Assembly: GCF_001613125.1 (NCBI RefSeq)
Contig: NZ_BDBT01000008.1
Coordinates: 124,001-188,000, forward strand
DNA from: Nocardia shimofusensis NBRC 100134
GTDB lineage: Bacteria; Actinomycetota; Actinomycetes; Mycobacteriales; Mycobacteriaceae
DNA length: 64,000 bases
Direction of reading: 5' to 3'
Both the position numbers and the translations under genes were made by a program. Below are positions 1 through 10,400 of this stretch, one piece after another (positions within the stretch are counted from its first letter, which is position 1; each line of letters starts with the position of its first letter). The notes under the pieces are model-generated. The model worked only from the letters and a program-made list of their open reading frames with translations. It was not told where the DNA came from and made no database searches.

Positions 1-1024
<1,024 letters not shown>

Positions 1025-1142
1025 GGGTTCCTCCTGATACGCGACGACGGAACGAATCGGGCTCCGCACAAGTCGGGCGCGAACGGACCAAGTATGCGCA
1101 ACGGCCGGGCCTCGTACGCCCGGGACCCGTGCCGGAAACAGC

Positions 1143-1175
1143 GACGCCCGCGCGGGATTCTCCCGCGCGGGCGTC
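1143..1175 (-). terminator. hairpin terminator after the TipA-like gene
   Basis: A perfect 14-bp inverted repeat (GACGCCCGCGCGGG at 1143-1156, its complement at 1162-1175) with a 5-nt loop. On the minus strand it is followed by GCTGTTTCC. It lies 86 bp past the stop codon of the MerR-family gene and just before the next minus-strand gene, so it probably ends the regulator transcript. Confidence 0.7.
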
Positions 1176-1261
1176 GTGTTCACGGCAGGCTCTCGGCGTC
1201 GATCGCCTCCACCCGGCCCGGCGACGCGGGACCGGCGCGGGCTCGACCGGCCTCGCCACGG

Positions 1262-2035
1262 CTAGCGCATCACCGCCTCGGCGTAGGACTTCATGGCGTC
1301 CCGGACGTAGGCGGCCGTGCCCTCGCCGTGCTTGTCGTAGTTCGCGCCGAATCGGGGATCGGCGACGTACATCTCACCCAGGCCGATGAACGCGTCCGCG
1401 GTCACCTCCCTGTTCCCCCAGCCCAGCGCGATCCAGTCGCGGTGGCGGGCGGTGATGGCACGCACCTGCTCGCTGTCGACCGGCAGTCCCGCGGCGTGCG
1501 CCCGGCCGAAGTCGGCGGCGATGTCGAGGCAGTCCTGCCCGAATTGCCGCTTCTGCTCCTCGGTCAGCGACCGATACCAGGCGTCGCTGCTGGTGTAGGC
1601 CTTTTCGCCCCAGCGTTCGATCACCTCGTCCTTGTATCGCGTGTGGTCGAAGCCGTCGAAAACCTCTGCTGCCACGAGTTGCTCACCTCTTTCCGTCTTG
1701 TGCAACGTGGTTCGCACCGAGTCGATCAGCCGCACGATCCGCTCCTGTTCCTGTTTCAGCAGGTCCAGATGGGTGCGCAGCGCGGCGGCAGTGTCCTGTT
1801 CGCCTGCGAGGACCTCGGCGATGACGGGCAGGCCGAGGCCGAGTTCGCGCAGCAGCAGGATGCGTTGCAGCCGCAGAAGGGAGTCCTGGTCGTAGTATCG
1901 GTACCCGTTGGCGCCGATCCGGCTGGGCGGCAACAGCCCCAGCTGCCCGTAGTGGCGCAGCGTCCGGCTGGTGGTGCCCGCCGCTCTCGCCAGGTTCTGG
2001 ATCGACCATTCCCCGGTGCGGGTGTCCGTCGCCAT
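1262..2035 (-). CDS. TipA-like MerR-family transcriptional regulator
   Basis: A 257-aa regulator. Residues about 10-80 form a MerR winged helix (WSIQNLARAAGTTSRTLRHY, then LLPPSRIGANGYRYY), followed by a long coiled dimerisation helix (about 80-125). The C-terminal half (about 130-255) matches the TipAS / antibiotic-recognition fold, with family-typical segments such as WGNREVTADAFIGLGEMYVAD. TipA proteins bind thiopeptides or other amphipathic drugs and activate their own and efflux promoters. The ATG at 2033-2035 was preferred because GGAG precedes it and it lies only five residues before the HTH. The gene has a MerR-type promoter with an overlapping palindrome, so autoregulation is likely. 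The ligand is unknown. Confidence 0.9.
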   Translation of the reverse strand: MATDTRTGEWSIQNLARAAGTTSRTLRHYGQLGLLPPSRIGANGYRYYDQDSLLRLQRILLLRELGLGLPVIAEVLAGEQDTAAALRTHLDLLKQEQERIVRLIDSVRTTLHKTERGEQLVAAEVFDGFDHTRYKDEVIERWGEKAYTSSDAWYRSLTEEQKRQFGQDCLDIAADFGRAHAAGLPVDSEQVRAITARHRDWIALGWGNREVTADAFIGLGEMYVADPRFGANYDKHGEGTAAYVRDAMKSYAEAVMR

Positions 2036-2072
2036 GACCGGTTCTCCTTCCCCCGATCTTCTCGGTGAAACC

Positions 2073-2103
2073 AGTCTGCAAATTGACGCTACGTCAAGGT
2101 CAA
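2073..2103 (-). promoter_or_regulatory. MerR-type promoter with operator palindrome
   Basis: Read on the minus strand, a -35 TTGACC (2103-2098) is separated by 19 bp from a -10-like CAGACT (2078-2073). The over-long spacer holds the perfect inverted repeat TTGACGTAGCGTCAA (2097-2083; 6-bp arms, 3-bp centre). A 19-bp spacer with a central palindrome is the known architecture of promoters activated by MerR proteins through DNA distortion. It lies 38 nt upstream of the TipA-like start. Confidence 0.8.
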
Positions 2104-2156
2104 GCATCTTTTCCAGGACCGATCGGCCACACGATCGGCCCTGCTCGGCGACACGC

Positions 2157-3659
2157 TCAGGGTGCTGGAACCGCAGGCGGACCGGAGGGTGCGGGAATCT
2201 CGGAGGGGCGGACCGGATCGGCGAGCGGCCGGCGCGACGCCGGTGCGCCTGCCGGAATCACCGCCTCGACCGGCGGTATGGCGAACAGGCTCTCGCCCGG
2301 CGCCGAGTCCTCGGTCGGGCCACCTCCGGCCACGCCACCTTCCGCCACGCCACCTTCCGCCTCGCCCGGAGTGACCTCGGCCGGCGGGTCGAGGATGTCG
2401 GTGCCCGGGATCATCTCCAGCAGCGTGGTGAAGTCGACGACCTGCACGCCGAGGAGTTCGGTGGCGATGATGACCCCGTTCCCGAACAGCCGATAGGTGC
2501 CCGCCTGCTGCGGCAGTTCCGACTCCGGGCCGAGCGGGGAGCCGAGGGCGCTCGCGGGACCGCCGATGCGCTCGTATTCGATGTCGATCACCGTCGGCCC
2601 CTCGGAGGGCGCCGGGGCGTCGGGGTCGATGTCGCCGGGCCCCACCGGCGGGCGGACGATCGCGAGTTCGGCGGGGGTGGGGCCGACCTCGAAGGTCTGG
2701 ATGTCGGCGGGACTGCCGCCGCCGGGCGCCGCGGAATACTCCGACCGCAGAATGTGCCCGTCGCGCAGGAGGACCTGACCGGCGGTGGAAGCCACGGCAG
2801 CGGCCGAGCGCGGATCTTCCCGTTCGGTGCCGGGATAGACCTGGCAATCGGTGCTGTCGCAGGTCTGCGCGTAGGGGTAGCGCGTCTCGGCCAGCGCGTA
2901 GGACCGGGCCGCGACGGCCTGGGCGCGCAGTGCTTCGTTCGCGCCCTTGTCGGCCCAGTTCGCCTGCATCTCCGCGGGCACGACGCCGAGCAGGTAGTCC
3001 TCGACGTCGACCCGGTTGACCGTGCGGAACGCGCCGTCTTCGGTGGCCACGCCGAGCGCGCCGCGGTAGGCGCCTCCCTCGCAGAGAGTCAGATGCTCGG
3101 CGGCCGGACGGGCGGGCTTCGGGTCGAGCGGGTAGAGCCACGGATCCGATGTCGCCGTCTGCCAGACGACGTCACCGTCGCACCCCACGGTGACCACGAC
3201 GTTCGCGCCGCCGTCGGGCAACGGGGTCAGATGCGCGACCTGCCCTGGTTCCAGGACTCGTCCGGCCACCCGGGCGCCCGCCTCGGCATAGGCGTCCAGT
3301 GCCCTGTCGTCGAGACCGGTCAGTCGCACGGCGAGGGTGGTCGGGCCGATCGTGCCGATGGTCGCGCCGGGGTAGTAGTGCGCCAGGATCTGCTCGGCGG
3401 TCCTGCCCTCGGTGGCGCTGTCGAAGGCGCCCGCCTGGCTCATGCCGCGGCCGTGGCCGGGACCGGCCAGGGGTGAATAGTCTTGTGCGGCAGGCCGATC
3501 GGTGGCGGCGAGCGCGCCGCCGATCAGCAGTGCCGTCGCGCCGGTGAGCACCACCGGTCGCAGTCGGATCGCCGGGGGTCCGACCCGGTTCCGAAGTCGC
3601 GTTCGGCGCCGGGTCCGGCCTAGCGGTCCGCAGTCGTTCTGATGTCCGTCGCTACGCAT
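2157..3659 (-). CDS. SpoIID/LytB-domain cell-wall protein
   Basis: A 500-aa secreted or membrane-anchored protein. A hydrophobic segment (about residues 33-53, after an Arg-rich cytoplasmic tail) acts as a signal anchor. Then come GHGRGMSQAGAF (about 69-80) and the SpoIID core with VEDYLLGVVPAEM, where the Glu corresponds to the catalytic acid of SpoIID, a lytic transglycosylase acting on denuded peptidoglycan. The tail is Pro/Gly/Glu-rich with short AEGGV repeats. The ATG at 3657-3659 is preferred over an ATG 45 nt upstream because GGGAG precedes it at good spacing. It is divergent from a secreted peptidoglycan amidase, so a shared role in wall turnover is plausible. Confidence 0.88.
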   Translation of the reverse strand: MRSDGHQNDCGPLGRTRRRTRLRNRVGPPAIRLRPVVLTGATALLIGGALAATDRPAAQDYSPLAGPGHGRGMSQAGAFDSATEGRTAEQILAHYYPGATIGTIGPTTLAVRLTGLDDRALDAYAEAGARVAGRVLEPGQVAHLTPLPDGGANVVVTVGCDGDVVWQTATSDPWLYPLDPKPARPAAEHLTLCEGGAYRGALGVATEDGAFRTVNRVDVEDYLLGVVPAEMQANWADKGANEALRAQAVAARSYALAETRYPYAQTCDSTDCQVYPGTEREDPRSAAAVASTAGQVLLRDGHILRSEYSAAPGGGSPADIQTFEVGPTPAELAIVRPPVGPGDIDPDAPAPSEGPTVIDIEYERIGGPASALGSPLGPESELPQQAGTYRLFGNGVIIATELLGVQVVDFTTLLEMIPGTDILDPPAEVTPGEAEGGVAEGGVAGGGPTEDSAPGESLFAIPPVEAVIPAGAPASRRPLADPVRPSEIPAPSGPPAVPAP

Positions 3660-3741
3660 CGTCACACTCCCACCTCGTCGGCATGTCTCCCGGACCAGCC
3701 GCACTCCGGGGGCTACATTCGAGCAATCACGGATCTAACCC

Positions 3742-3760
3742 TAAACCAGAGGTTTATATT
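3742..3760. promoter_or_regulatory. divergent promoter region with palindrome
   Basis: The 193-bp space between the SpoIID and amidase genes is unusually AT-rich for this window. It carries the perfect palindrome TAAACCAGAGGTTTA (3742-3756), overlapped by a plus-strand -10-like TATATT (3755-3760). No convincing -35 was found. Control of the two wall-enzyme genes by one regulator is an inference. Confidence 0.5.
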
Positions 3761-3852
3761 TGTGGTGAATGTGAACCAGTGTGATGGCTGTTCTTTCCGG
3801 ACACAACCCCGATCCAACGCCTGATCACTGTTCGATCCGATGGGAGAGACCT

Positions 3853-5982
3853 GTGCCGTACCCCAAGCCGAAACGTTCCTTCGTGCTACCGATGGTGACC
3901 ACCATGGCGGTCGCCGCCCCACTGGCAGCGCTGGCGATGAGCGACTCGGCGGAGGTCCGCTCCGTCAACGAATCGGAGATGGCCGCGGTACCGGCTCAGC
4001 TGGCGAACGTGGTCCTGAACCAGGCCGCCGACATCACCCTCCCACTGCGCGAACTGACCGGACTCGACCTCCCCGACCTACGCTTGTCCGACCTCCGCGC
4101 ACTACCACTACCCGCCGCTGAACTGCCGGTTCCCGAGGCGACTCCCCCCGCCCCGGCGGACCCGGAGACCATCGCCGCTCCAGGCGACCTGCCCGAGGGC
4201 ATCACGCCCGACTCGCCCGCGCTGGCCCCCGGCGTGTTGCCGCAGGAGTTGCTCGATCAGCTCGGCGCACAGGTCAAGGAACTGTCCAGGGACACCCCGT
4301 TCAGCATGGTCGCGCTCACCGCGCCGGACCTGTCGGGCACCACCGCGATGATCCGCGCGCGCGGCGCCGACGGCAGCTGGGGCGAGTGGTATCCGGCCGC
4401 ACAGCTCGACGCCGGCGTCGCCGGCACCGCTGCGGCGAGCGCCGCCGACGGCACCGAGCCGGTCTACGTCGGCGACACCACCGCGGTCCAGATTCTGATC
4501 AGTCGCAAACCTGTCGCAACGGATGCGCAAACATCAAGCAGTGCAGCGCAATCCGATATTGCCACGCCGATCGCGCACCCCGATTTCGATCCGGCGCAGG
4601 CGATCGACGATCTCACCGCGGTGCTCATCGATCCCGGCCGTGGCGCGCTCGACGACTCGCTGCACGAGGTCGCCGCCGCGCTGCCCAACGGCGGACCGAA
4701 CGTGATCACCCGCGGCCAATGGGGCGCCGACGAATCCATCAACTGCCAGGACCCCACCTACGACGACGGCCTCGGCGGCGTCACCGTGCACCACACGGCC
4801 GGGCGCAACGACTACACCCGCGCCGAGTCGGCGGGCATCGTCCGCGCGATCTACACCTACCACTCGCAAACCCTCGGCTGGTGCGACATCGGCTACAACG
4901 CCCTGGTCGACAAGTACGGCCAGATCTTCGAGGGCAGGCGCGGCGGGCTCGACCGCCCGGTGCAGGGCGCCCACGCGGGCGGGTTCAACGAGAACACCTC
5001 CGGCGTGGCGCTGATGGGCAATCACGAATCGGTGCCGCCGACGGAGGCCGCGATCCAGTCGATCGGCTCGTTCATCGGCTGGCGCACCCGGGTCGCCGGG
5101 CTCGACCCCCTCGGCCATACCGTCATGTGGTCGGAGGGCACCGAGTTCACCCCGTACGCGCGAGGCGAGGAAGTGGAGCTGCCGATCGTGTTCGCGCACC
5201 GCGACGTCGGCTACACCACCTGCCCCGGCGACGCCGCCTACGGGATGATGGACCGCATCCGCGAGATCGCCGCGGGTACGCCCGGCTCCTCCGCGCCGAG
5301 GCGCGTCGGATCCGATCTCGCCGCGCTCGCCCAGCTCACCGCCCGGCTGCTGAGCATGGTCAACGACAATCTGATCGCCAAGCACTACGCCGCCACCGGC
5401 GGCCCGAACGGCCCCCTGGGCGAGGCCACCTCCGAACCGCTGCCCGCCGTGCACGGCCAGCAGTACGCGAAGTTCGTCAACGGCTACGTCTACACCGCCC
5501 CCGACGGCAACGCGGTGGAAGTGGCCGGCGCGATCCTCGACCGGTTCCTCGCCATGGGCGCGGACTCCGGCATCCTCGGCCTGCCGTTGTCGAGCCCCTA
5601 CCCCGTGCCCGACGGCCTGCGCTCGGACTTCCAGCACGGCTCGCTCATCCTGAACCAGCTGACCGGCATCGTCACCACGGTCTGGAAGACCTACAACGAC
5701 GACTACCAGGAGATGAGCCGTCACCCGGCCGCGGGTCATGAAGGCGCTCCCGCCCCGGCCGACGCAGTGCCTGCCCCGGCCGACACAGTCCCCGCCCCGG
5801 CCGACACAGCCCCCGCCCCGGCTACTCCCCCGGCGCCGGAACCGGGCCCCGGCCCGGCGCCCGCAGGCGTACCGTCCGAGGGCTCGCCCCAGGAATCAGC
5901 CCCCGACGGCGCTGTCCCAGTTCCCGGCCAGGACGGCGCCGTCCCCCCGGCAACCGGCCCCGAGGCCCCGGCCCCCGCCTAG
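3853..5982 (+). CDS. secreted N-acetylmuramoyl-L-alanine amidase (PGRP type) with LGFP repeats
   Basis: A 709-aa exported protein. The signal peptide is at residues 1-30 (PKPKRSFVLPMVTTMAVAAP). A long Pro/Ala-rich spacer follows, then a peptidoglycan-recognition/amidase_2 domain (about 283-475) with the zinc ligands visible as VTVHHTAG, AHRDVGYTTCPGD and the conserved RGGL loop. Residues about 508-615 are LGFP-like cell-wall-binding repeats (GGPNGPLGEATSEP; DSGILGLPLSSPYP). The tail is Pro/Ala-rich with repeats of APAD. The GTG at 3853-3855 is preceded by GGGAGAG; an upstream in-frame ATG adds residues without signal character. It resembles Rv3811-type proteins, which cleave the bond between MurNAc and the stem peptide. 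It lies divergent from the SpoIID gene. Confidence 0.9.
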   Translation: MPYPKPKRSFVLPMVTTMAVAAPLAALAMSDSAEVRSVNESEMAAVPAQLANVVLNQAADITLPLRELTGLDLPDLRLSDLRALPLPAAELPVPEATPPAPADPETIAAPGDLPEGITPDSPALAPGVLPQELLDQLGAQVKELSRDTPFSMVALTAPDLSGTTAMIRARGADGSWGEWYPAAQLDAGVAGTAAASAADGTEPVYVGDTTAVQILISRKPVATDAQTSSSAAQSDIATPIAHPDFDPAQAIDDLTAVLIDPGRGALDDSLHEVAAALPNGGPNVITRGQWGADESINCQDPTYDDGLGGVTVHHTAGRNDYTRAESAGIVRAIYTYHSQTLGWCDIGYNALVDKYGQIFEGRRGGLDRPVQGAHAGGFNENTSGVALMGNHESVPPTEAAIQSIGSFIGWRTRVAGLDPLGHTVMWSEGTEFTPYARGEEVELPIVFAHRDVGYTTCPGDAAYGMMDRIREIAAGTPGSSAPRRVGSDLAALAQLTARLLSMVNDNLIAKHYAATGGPNGPLGEATSEPLPAVHGQQYAKFVNGYVYTAPDGNAVEVAGAILDRFLAMGADSGILGLPLSSPYPVPDGLRSDFQHGSLILNQLTGIVTTVWKTYNDDYQEMSRHPAAGHEGAPAPADAVPAPADTVPAPADTAPAPATPPAPEPGPGPAPAGVPSEGSPQESAPDGAVPVPGQDGAVPPATGPEAPAPA

Positions 5983-6102
5983 CGCTGTCGTGTCGACCGG
6001 TCTCGGGACAGCTGACCACTTCCTGCCGGGCGCCGGGCACTCCCGCGACCGGCGATACCGCCACCGGCACTCCTGCGCCGGGCAGTACTACGAGCCCGCC
6101 GA

Positions 6103-7344
6103 TCAGGACGCGTTGGCCGCCGCCAGCCGTGCCACCGTCGCGTGGTCGGGATGGCATTCGACCCGGTAGCGCTCCGGAAACAGCCCCGGCACCGGCCGCA
6201 AGGCCAGTTCGCGCGCCAGATCCGCCCAGGCGACCTCGACGGCGGTGCCCGACTCCGCGGAGGTCAGCACCACGCGGTCGGCGTGCGGCAGCAAGGTCGG
6301 CACGGCATCGACCCACGGGGTCATGGTGGACTCGACGCCGTCCCGGTCGCGAAGGTGGAGGAGTTGCCCGGGCAACAGATCGGTGGTCTCGTTCTCGAGG
6401 TCGGCGCGCAACCCGGCGTACTGGTCGCTGTAGACCGAGGCGGACAGCGTCGATTCCGCCGACCGGATCCCGAGCCAGGCCGGATGCCCGGGCGGCACCT
6501 GGAACGGAACCAGCCGACCGTACTGGTCGGCGGTATAGGGCACCGGTGAGACCGGCCGGTCCGCCTCTTCGTAGAGTTCTCGCGCGAATTCGACCAGCTC
6601 GGCGGCGCGCTGCGGCGAGGTGACCGCACCCGCGAGGACACCGGCACTGCCCGCGACGAAAGCCATGACCTCGCAGCCATATCTGTCGCGCAGCGCGCCG
6701 ATCCAACCGGGCACCAGCGGCAACGCGCCCGCGTAGAGGTCGCCGTCCTCGTCGGCCAGGTACAGAATCGGGTCGTCGGTCTGCCCGAACGCTTCGACGG
6801 TGGCTCGGGCGAGACCGGCCAGGTTGGCGCGGGCGGTGGCGAACACTGTCTCCGCGTCGACACCCCAGGTGGTCAGATCATGCGGTGTCACCGTGGTCAT
6901 GGCCGCCGGGGCGTCGATGACGACCCGTTCCATCAGTCCCGCCACCACCGGCCGCCACAGCGTGTTCTCGGCGAGGCTCTGTCCCTCGACCCGAGTCGAG
7001 AGGATTCCGGCCTGCCGCAGCACCGGACGCAGTCGCGGCGCGAGAGCTTCCCACGACTCCATCGGGTCCGTCGCCACGGCGTCGACCAGACCGCGCACGT
7101 AGGGCTCGAGCACCTGGCGGGCGAGGGCCCCCGTCGCACCACGACAACGCCGGAACGGCGTGGTCAGCCCCATATGGAATACCTGACCGTCCGGGGTCCC
7201 GTAACGGATCACGAATTCCCGCTCGTCGAATTCCGCACCGGCGACGCCGGGCTGGGCCCGCACGATCGACAACGCGAGGTGCCCGAACTCCCGCTGCGCG
7301 CCCCCGTCACGCCCACGCCTGCCGAACCAGCTTCCGATTCCCAT
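6103..7344 (-). CDS. conserved hypothetical protein, DUF1444-like
   Basis: A 413-aa soluble, acidic protein with no signal peptide or membrane segment. The sequence is rich in short alpha/beta segments (ILYLADEDGDLYAGALPLVPGW). The middle and C-terminal parts resemble DUF1444-type proteins found in actinobacteria, but this is a weak recollection rather than a motif match. The ATG at 7342-7344 follows GAGGG; the open frame upstream is low-complexity. It is convergent with the amidase gene and is followed downstream by no operon partner. Function unknown. Confidence 0.72.
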   Translation of the reverse strand: MGIGSWFGRRGRDGGAQREFGHLALSIVRAQPGVAGAEFDEREFVIRYGTPDGQVFHMGLTTPFRRCRGATGALARQVLEPYVRGLVDAVATDPMESWEALAPRLRPVLRQAGILSTRVEGQSLAENTLWRPVVAGLMERVVIDAPAAMTTVTPHDLTTWGVDAETVFATARANLAGLARATVEAFGQTDDPILYLADEDGDLYAGALPLVPGWIGALRDRYGCEVMAFVAGSAGVLAGAVTSPQRAAELVEFARELYEEADRPVSPVPYTADQYGRLVPFQVPPGHPAWLGIRSAESTLSASVYSDQYAGLRADLENETTDLLPGQLLHLRDRDGVESTMTPWVDAVPTLLPHADRVVLTSAESGTAVEVAWADLARELALRPVPGLFPERYRVECHPDHATVARLAAANAS

Positions 7345-7446
7345 ACCGCCCTCGCTCCCGCCCCACCGGCCGTTCGCGGCAGAACCGCGAGACGTTACCA
7401 GAGCTGTGCGGAAACTATTGCGGCACAAACCGATACGAGGTCGGGA

Positions 7447-8277
7447 CTACTTCCACCACCGTTCGAGCACCCTGGCCACGCCGTTGTCGACGTTGGTGGC
7501 GGTGACCTCGTTCGCGGCGGCGATCGCCTCGGCGTGCGCGTTGGCCATCGCCACCCCGTGCCCGGCCAGTTCCAGCATCGGCACGTCGTTGGGCATGTCG
7601 CCGAAGGCGATCACCCGGTCCTGGTCGATGCCCAGCCGCTGTGCCACGGTGACGAGACCGGAGGCCTTGGTGATGCCCGGCGCGGACAGTTCGATCAGGC
7701 CGTGGTCGGTGGAGTAGGTGATGTCGGCCCGGTCGCCGACGTAGGGGGCCAGCGCCGCGCGCATCTGCCCGCTGTCGGCGCCGCGTAGCCGGATGAGCAG
7801 TTTGATGGCGGGCGCGGCGACCACCTCGTGCCGCGCGACCGCGGTGTCGTCGGGGTTGAGCCAGGCGTGTTCGTATTCCGGCGCGCTCACGAACTGCGGG
7901 GTCGCGGCGTCGTGCGCCGAGGCGCCGACCCGTTCGGCGGCCAGCCCGCAGCCGGGCAACACCCGTTCGGCGATCTCGGCGACCAGGGCGAGGGTCTCGA
8001 CCCCGAGGGTGTAGGCGGCCATGATCCGGTCGGTGGCGCTGTCGTAGATCACCGCGCCGTTGGCGCAGACGCACAGCGGCGCGTGGTCGAGGCCTTCGAC
8101 GATCGGATCGACCCAGCGCGGCGGCCTGCCGGTGGCCAGCACGAACGGCACACCGTCGGCGACGAGCGCGGTCACGACCGCCTTGGTACGGTCGCTGACC
8201 CGTTCGTCGTGGTCGATCAAGGTGCCGTCGACGTCGGTGGCGACCATCGTCGGCCGAGGCAGGTGCAAGCGCGTCAC
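7447..8277 (-). CDS. Cof-type HAD-superfamily phosphatase
   Basis: A 276-aa cytoplasmic hydrolase of the HAD superfamily, subclass IIB (Cof type), orthologous in position and sequence to Rv3813c. Motif I is MVATDVDGTLID (nucleophile Asp), motif II is FVLATGRP, and motifs III/IV are ASGLVTVAQRLG and VIAFGDMPNDVPMLELAG. The family dephosphorylates sugar phosphates or nucleotide-like cofactors; the substrate here is unknown. The GTG at 8275-8277 was chosen because it lies 10 residues before motif I and because CAGTAT lies 6 nt upstream, suggesting a leaderless message. The divergent neighbour is the ABC transporter operon. Confidence 0.88.
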   Translation of the reverse strand: MTRLHLPRPTMVATDVDGTLIDHDERVSDRTKAVVTALVADGVPFVLATGRPPRWVDPIVEGLDHAPLCVCANGAVIYDSATDRIMAAYTLGVETLALVAEIAERVLPGCGLAAERVGASAHDAATPQFVSAPEYEHAWLNPDDTAVARHEVVAAPAIKLLIRLRGADSGQMRAALAPYVGDRADITYSTDHGLIELSAPGITKASGLVTVAQRLGIDQDRVIAFGDMPNDVPMLELAGHGVAMANAHAEAIAAANEVTATNVDNGVARVLERWWK

Positions 8278-8449
8278 TTGTCCATACTGCCGGAAAAGCG
8301 TCTCGGACCGGTTGCGAAGTCGCCGGGCGGCAAACATGCCCGACCTGCGACAGTGCCGCACGCGCATCGGCCCTCGTCCCTATGATCAGGGTCCGATACC
8401 CGCACACCTGCCCGAACGAGTGAGCCAGCCCGGCGAAGGACCAGAACTG

Positions 8450-9427
8450 ATGATCGGCTTCCTGCTGCGACGCGCCGCGAACTACGTGGTGTTGCTGCTG
8501 CTGGCCTCGTTCCTGACCTTCGCCGTCGCCGGCCTGACCTTCCGTCCACTGGACAGCCTCGAGCAGCGCAATCCGCGACCGCCACAGTCGGTGATCGACG
8601 CCAAGGCCGCTGAACTGCACCTGGACGAGCCGATCCCGCAGCGCTATCTGACCTGGGTGAGCGGCGCGGTCCGCGGTGATTTCGGGACCACGCTGGCCGG
8701 GCAGCCCGTGAGCGAGGAACTGGGCAGACGGGTGGGGGTGAGCCTGCGACTGCTGGTCATCGGCTCGGTGCTCGGCACGGTGCTGGGTGTGCTGATCGGC
8801 GCCGCCGGCGCGATACGCCAATACAGATTCAGCGACTACCTCACCACCATCGTCTCGCTGGTACTGCTGAGCACGCCGATCTTCCTGCTCGCCACGCTGC
8901 TGAAATATGGTGCGCTGGAGATCAATTCGATGACCGGTCAGCGCATCTTCCTCTATACCGGTGAGACTTCCGCGCATCGGATCGAGGGGCTGTGGCCGCA
9001 ATTGCTGGACCGGCTCCAGCATCTGGTGCTGCCGACGCTGGCGCTGGCGCTCGGCGCGATGGCCGGCTACAGCAGGTATCAGCGCAACGCCATGCTCGAT
9101 GTGCTGGGAAGCGATTTCATCCGCACCGCGCGAGCCAAGGGCCTGACCAGGCAGCGCGCGCTGTACAAGCACGGCCTGCGCACCGCCCTGATCCCGATGG
9201 CGACGTTGTTCGCCTACAGCCTGGGCGGCCTGATCACCGGAGCCACGTTCACCGAGAAGATCTTCGGCTGGCACGGTGTGGGGGAATGGCTGGTGGACTC
9301 GGTCAACGCCCAGGACATCTACGTGGTGGTGACGGTGACGGTATTCACCGGCGTGGTCGTGCTGGTGTCGGGACTGCTGTCGGACATCGTCTACGCCGTG
9401 CTGGATCCTCGGGTGCGGGTCGGATGA
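8450..9427 (+). CDS. oppB: peptide ABC transporter permease, DppB/OppB type
   Basis: A 325-aa inner-membrane permease and first gene of a peptide importer operon. The N-terminus MIGFLLRRAANYVVLLLLAS and six membrane segments fit the DppB family. The EAA loop that contacts the ATPase reads DFIRTARAKGLTRQRALYKH (about residues 221-240). The ATG is preceded by GAAGGA at 9-10 nt. Downstream come a second permease, a fused double ATPase and two binding proteins, the layout of the mycobacterial opp operon with a fused OppD. Substrates are likely oligopeptides or peptide-like compounds; dipeptides, glutathione and haem are known for relatives. Confidence 0.92.
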   Translation: MIGFLLRRAANYVVLLLLASFLTFAVAGLTFRPLDSLEQRNPRPPQSVIDAKAAELHLDEPIPQRYLTWVSGAVRGDFGTTLAGQPVSEELGRRVGVSLRLLVIGSVLGTVLGVLIGAAGAIRQYRFSDYLTTIVSLVLLSTPIFLLATLLKYGALEINSMTGQRIFLYTGETSAHRIEGLWPQLLDRLQHLVLPTLALALGAMAGYSRYQRNAMLDVLGSDFIRTARAKGLTRQRALYKHGLRTALIPMATLFAYSLGGLITGATFTEKIFGWHGVGEWLVDSVNAQDIYVVVTVTVFTGVVVLVSGLLSDIVYAVLDPRVRVG

Positions 9428-9482
9428 GCGGCCGTCGCGGCGAGCGCCGGATGCGGCGCCGGGATACGAGGGGCGGGCGGAT

Positions 9483-10400
9483 GTGACCGAAGCCGAGATC
9501 ATCGTTGCCGGAGCGCCACAGGCGGCTACCGGCAGACGCGCACTGGTGTGGCGGCGGTTCCTGCGCAACAAGCCCGCGGTGGTGGCGGTGGTGGTGCTGA
9601 TCCTGCTGGTGCTCGCCAGTTTCGTGCTGCCGCACTTCCTGCCCTACGACTACCTGGACCAGGACCGCACCGCACTACGGCAGCCGCCGAGCCCGGATCA
9701 CCCCTTCGGCACCGACCCGATCGGCCACGACGTGCTCGCCCAGACCCTGCGCGGCGCCCAGAAATCGCTGATCATCGGGTTCTGTGTGGCGGTGTTCAGC
9801 ACCGTGCTCGCCGCGATCGCGGGGTCGGTGGCCGGGTTGCTCGGCGGGTGGACCGATCGGGCGATCATGTGGCTGGTCGACCTGCTGCTGGTGGTGCCCT
9901 CCACGATCATCATCATGCTGTTCGCCCCCAAGGTGAAGGGTGGCGGCGGGATCGCGATGCTGGTGGTGCTGCTGAGCGTGTTCGGCTGGATGATCAGCGC
10001 GCGCATCGTGCGCGGCTTGACGATGAGCCTGCGCGAACGCGAATTCGTGCGCGCGGCACGCTATATGGGCGCGCCGACCCGGACGGTGATCGCCACCCAC
10101 ATCGTGCCCAACATCGCCTCGATCCTCATCATCGACACCACTCTCTCGGTGGGCGCGGCGATCATGGCCGAAACCGGTTTGAGCTTCCTCGGTTTCGGCG
10201 TGCAGCCGCCGGATGTGTCACTGGGCACCCTGATCCGCGACGGCACCGCCTCGGCCCTGACCTATCCGTGGTTGTTCCTGTTCTCCGGCGGATTCCTGGT
10301 CACGGTGGTGCTGTGCGCGAATCTCGTCGGCGACGGGCTGCGGGACGCGTTCGACCCGAGCGCCAAGGGCGCGCGCAAACGAAAGCGGGCCGAGGCATGA
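9483..10400 (+). CDS. oppC: peptide ABC transporter permease, DppC/OppC type
   Basis: A 305-aa second permease of the importer. After a short cytoplasmic tail ([19 protein letters not shown]), the protein has the DppC signature [21 protein letters not shown] and five or six membrane helices. The EAA loop is [20 protein letters not shown]. The start is a GTG at 9483, preceded by a G-rich GGGGCGGGCGG stretch; the overlapping ATG two bases earlier runs directly into TGA. The stop overlaps the ATG of the ATPase gene (ATGA), so the two are translationally coupled. Confidence 0.92.
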   Translation: MTEAEIIVAGAPQAATGRRALVWRRFLRNKPAVVAVVVLILLVLASFVLPHFLPYDYLDQDRTALRQPPSPDHPFGTDPIGHDVLAQTLRGAQKSLIIGFCVAVFSTVLAAIAGSVAGLLGGWTDRAIMWLVDLLLVVPSTIIIMLFAPKVKGGGGIAMLVVLLSVFGWMISARIVRGLTMSLREREFVRAARYMGAPTRTVIATHIVPNIASILIIDTTLSVGAAIMAETGLSFLGFGVQPPDVSLGTLIRDGTASALTYPWLFLFSGGFLVTVVLCANLVGDGLRDAFDPSAKGARKRKRAEA

